NCBI GenBank assembly: GCA_964449175.1
Contig: CAYUYH010000019.1
Coordinates: 1-17,593 of the forward strand
DNA length: 17,593 nt
Source of the DNA: CAYUYH01 sp964449175
Lineage (GTDB): Bacteria; Planctomycetota; Phycisphaerae; SM23-33
Direction: 5' to 3'
Under the pieces are notes generated by a model, which did no database searches, was not told the DNA's origin, and was given only the letters and a program-made list of their open reading frames with translations. The position numbers and the translations under genes are program-made. Below, in pieces: positions 13,192 through 17,593 of the stretch; positions within the stretch are counted from its first letter, which is position 1, and the number at the start of each line of letters is the position of its first letter.

Positions 13192-15768
13192 CTATTGCAG
13201 CTCCGTGAACATCAGGACGCGAGGCGGGGCGGTGGGGGAGTCGAAGCAGTCGCCGCGGTCGATCAAGGCCACGTAGTGACGCGCGGCGGCGCCGACCTTC
13301 TCGCCCAACTGCACGCGGATGTAGGCGATGTATGTGTTGCTGCGGACGGTGACCTGGTTGATCAGCCAACTATACAGCACGTGCTCCTTGACCGGGTCGT
13401 CCATCACGCCGTAGTAGGGAGGCCCGGTCGAGAGATCGACCCTCAGGCCGTCGTCGTCGGCAATGCCGCTGCCGCGAAGCAGCGCATAGGGGTAGGGGTG
13501 TATGTTCTGGGTCTTATACTCGTTCAGGGCCGCGCCGAGGCCCAGTCGCAGGGGTATGCCGATCTCGCCGGCGTCCGCCAGGCCGGGCTGCGTCCGCAGG
13601 CCGGTGATCACCGCGTTCCTGTTGATGTAGTTCACCCCGCCGCGCGGGCCGTTGTCGCGCAGGTCGCGGTAGGCGATGATCTCGGCCACCAGCTTGTCGC
13701 GAACATCTTTGGCGCCGGTGGAGCTGAGGGCCGGCAGGCACCCCAGGACCTTCCAGGACGCGGTGTTGACGTTGATCAGGCCGCGGACGTCGCTGCCCGC
13801 GTTGGGCTGAACGAGCGTGAAGAACTCCGGCAGCGCGCAGCCGACCGGGACGGTGTCGCTGACCGGCAGGGCGCTCTTGGCGAAGGGCACCAACTGCAAG
13901 GGCTGATCGACGGGCGGATAGGGCAGCAGCGAGGTCACCGGCGTCGTGTCTGTCGGCCCGACGGACAGCAGCCTCGTCATGTCGCCGAGGCTTATCATGC
14001 GACCGTTGCGGATGTAGATGGGCGTCGGGCTGCCCGGCACGGCCGCCGCCGCGTCCGTCGGGTTGGCCTGGCCCATCCACCCCAGTCCGTTGGGGTCGGT
14101 GTAGTCGTGGTATGCCGCGCTGGGGTCGGCGGGATCATGCGGTTCCGACGGCAGGCTGGACATCAATGTGTACCTGGCCCGCGAGAGCTCATCGTCGCGA
14201 TATCTCGCCCGCCAGCGCTCCGGTGTGGCGGCGTCCGGCGCGGGGCAATCGGTGTCCGTGACGGCCGTCGTCTGGTCAATGCAGACAGACCAGTCATTTG
14301 GCGACGATGCGGGGTTGCGCCACATCAGCTTGACGGCGCCGCTGACGTCCAGGGCGGGCGCCTTCAGCTTGCAGTCGTTAGGCAGGTTGGGGTCGATCCG
14401 CACGCTGTCGTCCGAGTAGAACACAAACCGCCCGCCGTTGTTATAGATCTTCTTGCCGGCCAGGTCGGCCGTGGTTGCGATCGTGCCGCCCAGGCCGGTC
14501 AGGTAGTAGTTGCCCAGGTCGATCGGGCTGGAATAGGGGTTGATCAGCTCCAACGCGGAGATGCGCGGCAGCAGCTCGCCCATGCCGCCGACCGTATCGA
14601 ACCTCCGCTTGAGGAACACCTTCGAGACGAAGGGGTGTCGCTCAATGCCGTAGATGAACGTCCCGGACGGCTGATTCGGGTCGAGGACGCTCAGGTCGGC
14701 GCGCGTCACGTCATCGTTGCCGTCCGTGTAGTCGATCAGGTTGACCGTCAGTTGCCCGGCCACGACGGGGTTGTTGGGATCGGGATTCTGCGAGTTGAGC
14801 AAGGCCAGGAAGGCATCGTATATCAGTCTCGCCGAGTCGTAGTTGGGATTGACCTTGAGTGTCACGGCGCCGTCTAAGTTCGTGCGGAACACGCTGATGG
14901 GGCGGTAGGCCGAGATCGTCGTGAGGAACCTGCCGTACGCCCTCAGTTGGTAGTTGGGATCATTCGGGTCGGGTGAGGGGTCGGCGACGGCCTTGGCGAG
15001 CCTGCCCGCATCGGTGTCCGGCTGGCCGAACCACCTCGCGGCCAGCATGTCGGCTGTGTCGTAGGGGCCTCGCCCCGTTCGCTCACTGACCACGCTGCCC
15101 GCGGCAGGGTCAAGGAGCAGGCCATTGGGGCTTGGCGGGCCCTGGAGGGAGACGTCCACGGGGCCCATGATCCGGTTGCCGGCTGCCGGGCGGGTGGTGG
15201 TGCCGCCGGTGTTGACGTTGACCAGGCCGCTGGCGTCGATCATCCGCACGGCCGCGTAGAACTCCTCGCCGTCGCGGTTGAGCACGCCGATGGGGAACAG
15301 CCAGGCGTCGCCAGTGCCGTCGCCGTCGGTGTCCACGAGGTTGGGATCGGTGACCGGGACGTCGCTGCACACGGCCGCGAGCTCGTAGCCCAGCGCGTTG
15401 GGATCGGAGACGTGGTCCCATCTGCCATTGGCGTTGGGCTCGCCGGTGGCCAGCGTGTTGTCGTATCCGACGCCGTCGGCCGGGTAGTCGATTGTCTGCC
15501 TCTCGGCGATCAGCGGGTTGCCCGACAGGCCGGTATACACGGTTCCGGCGGGGCCTATATACAGGTCGGCCAGCCTATCGGCCAGCAGGCGGTCCAGCAC
15601 GCCGTCGGCCACGTGACGCTCCGGCGCGACGGTCGCCATGGCCTGGCTGGTCTGCCTGTCAAGCCGGGCGACCAGCAGGAGCATCGAGCCCAGCATTGCG
15701 ATGACAGTCAACAGGCCGATCACCAGCAGTATCACCGAGCCGCGCTGTCTGTTCACAGATGACATCAT
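13192..15768 (-). CDS. Enlarged GspK-like minor pseudopilin (type II secretion / pilus tip)
   Basis: The N-terminus M-M-S-S-V-N-R-Q-R-G-S-V-I-L-L-V-I-G-L-L-T-V-I-A-M-L has a charged leader, Gly and hydrophobic helix (10-34), typical of GspK, which caps the pseudopilus in the periplasm. As in GspK the +5 Glu of ordinary pilins is missing. D-A-S-G-L-V-N-V-N-T (178-187) and D-V-R-G-L-I-N-V-N-T-A-S (660-671) fit the GspK D-x-x-G-x-x-N-x-N motif, the second followed by a helix-hairpin-like segment. DTDGDGTGD (146-154) is a calcium-loop sequence. L-E-L-I-N-P-Y-S-S-P-I-D-L-G-N-Y-Y-L-T-G (406-425) resembles the start of a lamin-tail domain. At 858 residues it is more than twice the usual length. GGAAG lies 3 nt before the first and 6 nt before the second ATG. 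It follows the GspJ-like gene by 16 nt and is last in the operon. Confidence 0.75.
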   Translation of the reverse strand: MMSSVNRQRGSVILLVIGLLTVIAMLGSMLLLVARLDRQTSQAMATVAPERHVADGVLDRLLADRLADLYIGPAGTVYTGLSGNPLIAERQTIDYPADGVGYDNTLATGEPNANGRWDHVSDPNALGYELAAVCSDVPVTDPNLVDTDGDGTGDAWLFPIGVLNRDGEEFYAAVRMIDASGLVNVNTGGTTTRPAAGNRIMGPVDVSLQGPPSPNGLLLDPAAGSVVSERTGRGPYDTADMLAARWFGQPDTDAGRLAKAVADPSPDPNDPNYQLRAYGRFLTTISAYRPISVFRTNLDGAVTLKVNPNYDSARLIYDAFLALLNSQNPDPNNPVVAGQLTVNLIDYTDGNDDVTRADLSVLDPNQPSGTFIYGIERHPFVSKVFLKRRFDTVGGMGELLPRISALELINPYSSPIDLGNYYLTGLGGTIATTADLAGKKIYNNGGRFVFYSDDSVRIDPNLPNDCKLKAPALDVSGAVKLMWRNPASSPNDWSVCIDQTTAVTDTDCPAPDAATPERWRARYRDDELSRARYTLMSSLPSEPHDPADPSAAYHDYTDPNGLGWMGQANPTDAAAAVPGSPTPIYIRNGRMISLGDMTRLLSVGPTDTTPVTSLLPYPPVDQPLQLVPFAKSALPVSDTVPVGCALPEFFTLVQPNAGSDVRGLINVNTASWKVLGCLPALSSTGAKDVRDKLVAEIIAYRDLRDNGPRGGVNYINRNAVITGLRTQPGLADAGEIGIPLRLGLGAALNEYKTQNIHPYPYALLRGSGIADDDGLRVDLSTGPPYYGVMDDPVKEHVLYSWLINQVTVRSNTYIAYIRVQLGEKVGAAARHYVALIDRGDCFDSPTAPPRVLMFTELQ

Positions 15769-15784
15769 GCACTTCCGTGTCCGG

Positions 15785-16558
15785 TCATGGCCGGACTGGG
15801 CAGATCACCTCGTAGTCCAGGTAGTCGGTCTCGCCTTGGCCTGCGGTCAGCCGGTACTGGACGCGGACGGCCTCCGGCAGCGTCATGCCGCTGGTCCATA
15901 TCTTGGGTTCGTTAGGGTCGGGCGCTTTCCAGCCGCTCGAACCGACGTCCCACCAGGTCACCTTGAAGCTGGCGCACGATGCCGCCAGCATCGGCCAGAG
16001 GTTCGCCACGTCCGCCAGCGTGTTGATCTCCGTGGGCACCGGCGGCGTGGGCGGGGCGCAGTAGCTCTTGATCAGCCCTTGGTTGATGCTGCCGGGATTG
16101 GCGGCGTAGAGGCCCAGGAACGTACCGGGTTCGCAGTCGCTGCCGCCGGACGCGCCGAGCAGGATCGCCCGCCGCCACAGCACGCCGCCGGCTTGCAGGC
16201 CGTAGTCGATCCGCGCGGCGTTGGCACGGGCACTGGGGTCCGATATGATCTTGCTGGCGAATGGCCCGACGGCAGTGAACACCAGGTGCGACTGGTTGGG
16301 GTCGATGGGGTCCTGGTAGACGGCCAGGAAGCCCTCCGGCGAGAGCCTGGTCAGGTCCTCGCGAATGACGCCGGAGATGGCCGAGGCGTCGGCGTTGGCC
16401 CGCATCAGCGCGTTTGAGGTATTCACCACCTTCTGCGTCTGGGAGATGATGGCCCCGAAGGCCACGCCGATCAGCGCCAGCACGCCCAGCGAGACAAGCA
16501 GCTCCAGGAGCGTCATGCCCGCCCGCCGGAGACCCGCATGTGCATTTCGTCGCTTCAT
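15785..16558 (-). CDS. GspJ-like minor pseudopilin
   Basis: A 257-residue protein with a class III prepilin leader: M-K-R-R-N-A-H-A-G-L-R-R-A-G, predicted cleavage after G14, then M-T-L-L-E-L-L-V-S-L-G with Glu at +5 and a hydrophobic helix to about residue 40. It would be cleaved and methylated by the prepilin peptidase and join the pseudopilus tip. The next part (N-A-L-M-R-A-N-A-D-A-S-A-I-S-G-V-I-R-E-D-L) is the amphipathic helix typical of GspJ, followed by a beta-rich domain. Assignment as J rests on this helix and on gene order. A GTG directly before the ATG is an equally possible start. It lies 8 nt after the GspI-like gene. Confidence 0.75.
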   Translation of the reverse strand: MKRRNAHAGLRRAGMTLLELLVSLGVLALIGVAFGAIISQTQKVVNTSNALMRANADASAISGVIREDLTRLSPEGFLAVYQDPIDPNQSHLVFTAVGPFASKIISDPSARANAARIDYGLQAGGVLWRRAILLGASGGSDCEPGTFLGLYAANPGSINQGLIKSYCAPPTPPVPTEINTLADVANLWPMLAASCASFKVTWWDVGSSGWKAPDPNEPKIWTSGMTLPEAVRVQYRLTAGQGETDYLDYEVICPVRP

Positions 16559-16566
16559 CACATCGC

Positions 16567-17343
16567 CTAAGGTCTAAGTGCCGTCTCGGCGACCAGGACG
16601 GTCATTGCCGGGCTCTCAGCCGCTCCGCTTTCGACAATGACGAACGCCGTGTCACCGACGGCGACGTCATTGGGGTCTATGGGGTCAATATCGTGGTCGA
16701 GGACGGCCCACTCGTCGCTGCCGTCCAGCGAGATATCGATGATCCTGGCGTAGCTGCCGTTCTTGGCGACGATCACCGGCGAACGGACGGGGTGGACCGG
16801 ATCTCCGGTGTTGGGGTCGGCCAACTGGACCCTGGTTACGCCGCCGCCGGGCCTGGTGATTCTCTTGATCTCGACTTCCTTGGCTGTCACGAGGCCGCCA
16901 CGGACGCGGCTGTCGTAGGAGACGATCACGAGCTGGTAGGTCGAGCTGCCGGGTACGCCGCCGAACTCGCGCCGGCGCCCGAGGACCACGAAGCCGCGCC
17001 TGGAGTTGGGGTCGCCGTCGGGGTAGTGCTGCCTGTTCGGATCCAGCGTAAGTGTGGCACTGTCGGCCAGCACCATGAGATCCGGTTCGACAGCGGGGTC
17101 CGGGAAATCGCTGGGCTTCAGCAGGGCCTTGGCCATAGCCAGTCCGTTCTCGGTGATGGCCGTACCGATCGTCTCCTTCGTGGACATCTCATTGAGTTTG
17201 ATGGCGGCGGGGAACAGCGTCGCGGCCATGGTCATGCCGATGCCGAGGATGCCGATAGCGATCATCAGCTCGGCCAGGGAGAAGCCCGGCTGCGGCCTTT
17301 CGGCCTTCCGCGAGAGACGATATGTTGCGTGTCTGGTCGTCAT
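16567..17343 (-). CDS. GspI-like minor pseudopilin
   Basis: A 258-residue protein with the prepilin signature P-G-F-S-L-A-E-L: cleavage after G20, Phe at +1, Glu at +5, then the helix M-I-A-I-G-I-L-G-I-G-M-T-M-A-A-T-L-F-P-A-A-I. It would be processed by the prepilin peptidase and placed in the pseudopilus. The mature part is longer than in proteobacterial GspI (around 120 residues), with a beta-rich C-terminal domain that I cannot name. The ATG at 17343 gives a normal leader and has GGGGAAG upstream; an upstream frame start at 17385 would overlap the previous gene. The spacing to that gene is 4 nt, indicating one operon. The I label rests on gene order. Confidence 0.75.
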   Translation of the reverse strand: MTTRHATYRLSRKAERPQPGFSLAELMIAIGILGIGMTMAATLFPAAIKLNEMSTKETIGTAITENGLAMAKALLKPSDFPDPAVEPDLMVLADSATLTLDPNRQHYPDGDPNSRRGFVVLGRRREFGGVPGSSTYQLVIVSYDSRVRGGLVTAKEVEIKRITRPGGGVTRVQLADPNTGDPVHPVRSPVIVAKNGSYARIIDISLDGSDEWAVLDHDIDPIDPNDVAVGDTAFVIVESGAAESPAMTVLVAETALRP

Positions 17344-17347
17344 CGTC

Positions 17348-17593
17348 TCACTTCCCCAGCAGGGCGCCGGTGACCGGCGCGGCAACGAGGATCGTGCCGT
17401 AGTCCCGCAGGTACGCGACCTTGTCCTCCGGGGTCTGCTTGGCGTCGAACTCGTCGCGGTCGAACATCACCGCGCTCCCCACGCCCTTGCTGCATTTGGC
17501 GTCGTTGGCGAGGTCCTTGTCCCACAGGTGCGGTCTTGCGGTGATGTCGCGGAAGATCGCGCCGTTGGGGTCGAACTGCACGTCGCGCCACTG
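17348..17593 (-). CDS. C-terminal fragment of the first visible pseudopilin-operon gene, possibly GspH-like
   Basis: The frame is open at the right edge; 81 residues are visible, ending G-A-L-L-G-K. It reads Q-W-R-D-V-Q-F-D-P-N-G-A-I-F-R-D near the edge. A strand of the form I-x-F-D-P-x-G is common in the C-terminal part of GspH/FimT pseudopilins, and the position before GspI fits GspH, but the prepilin leader lies outside the window, so the identity is tentative. The last residues (T-I-L-V-A-A-P-V-T-G-A) could form a terminal strand. Its stop is 4 nt from the next start. Confidence 0.5.
   Translation of the reverse strand, partial: QWRDVQFDPNGAIFRDITARPHLWDKDLANDAKCSKGVGSAVMFDRDEFDAKQTPEDKVAYLRDYGTILVAAPVTGALLGK

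Noticed and set aside
12727..14877. 716-residue open frame on the plus strand
   Set aside because: It spans the antisense of both the dehydrogenase and the GspK-like gene and the spacer between them; the opposite frames contain recognisable families.

Overview
The window is GC-rich, densely coded bacterial DNA that most resembles a planctomycete, probably class Phycisphaerae. This is inference. It rests on the N-terminal LEPLEQRLLLDG motif of the large surface protein, the PadR plus HAAS-type membrane protein pair, the VIT/VWA protein beside an ECF sigma factor, and an enlarged pseudopilin operon. No rRNA, tRNA, CRISPR array, insertion sequence or phage gene was recognised.

Layout. (a) 1-267, minus: 5' end of a purF-like amidotransferase gene with a TTG start, running off the left edge. 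(b) 268-541: intergenic, with a composite repeat zone (heptamer runs, a 19-bp inverted repeat, a REP-like piece). (c) 542-4072: a divergent module. A secreted VIT/VWA protein reads leftward; an ECF sigma factor and a translationally coupled four-helix membrane protein (putative anti-sigma factor) read rightward. The spacer carries a perfect 8-bp inverted repeat whose arms form outward-facing ECF-like -35 elements, so both transcripts may be driven by this sigma factor. (d) 4083-5060, minus: trpS. (e) 5061-5613: intergenic, with three adjacent degenerate octamer arrays, a REP-like palindrome and a PadR-type promoter/operator. (f) 5614-8177, plus: padR-like regulator and a 739-residue HAAS-domain membrane protein, overlapping by ATGA. 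(g) 8224-12103, plus: extended -10 promoter, a leader of about 120 nt, and a 1246-residue surface protein combining an LEP motif, a cyclophilin domain, an LVIVD-type beta-propeller and three tandem repeats. (h) 12118-13077, minus: D-2-hydroxyacid dehydrogenase. (i) 13192-17593, minus: type II secretion/pilus minor pseudopilin operon, transcribed as GspH-like (partial), GspI-like, GspJ-like, GspK-like.

How the genes work together. Two signal-response units are visible: the ECF sigma/membrane protein pair with its likely VIT/VWA target, and the PadR autoregulated membrane-protein operon. Housekeeping genes (purF, trpS) lie between them. The right half concerns the cell surface: a secreted multidomain protein and the pseudopilins of a secretion or pilus machine. 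The most unusual signals are the divergent sigma-controlled promoter, the clustered period-8 degenerate arrays, the cyclophilin inside a surface protein, and the 858-residue GspK-like protein with inserted domains.
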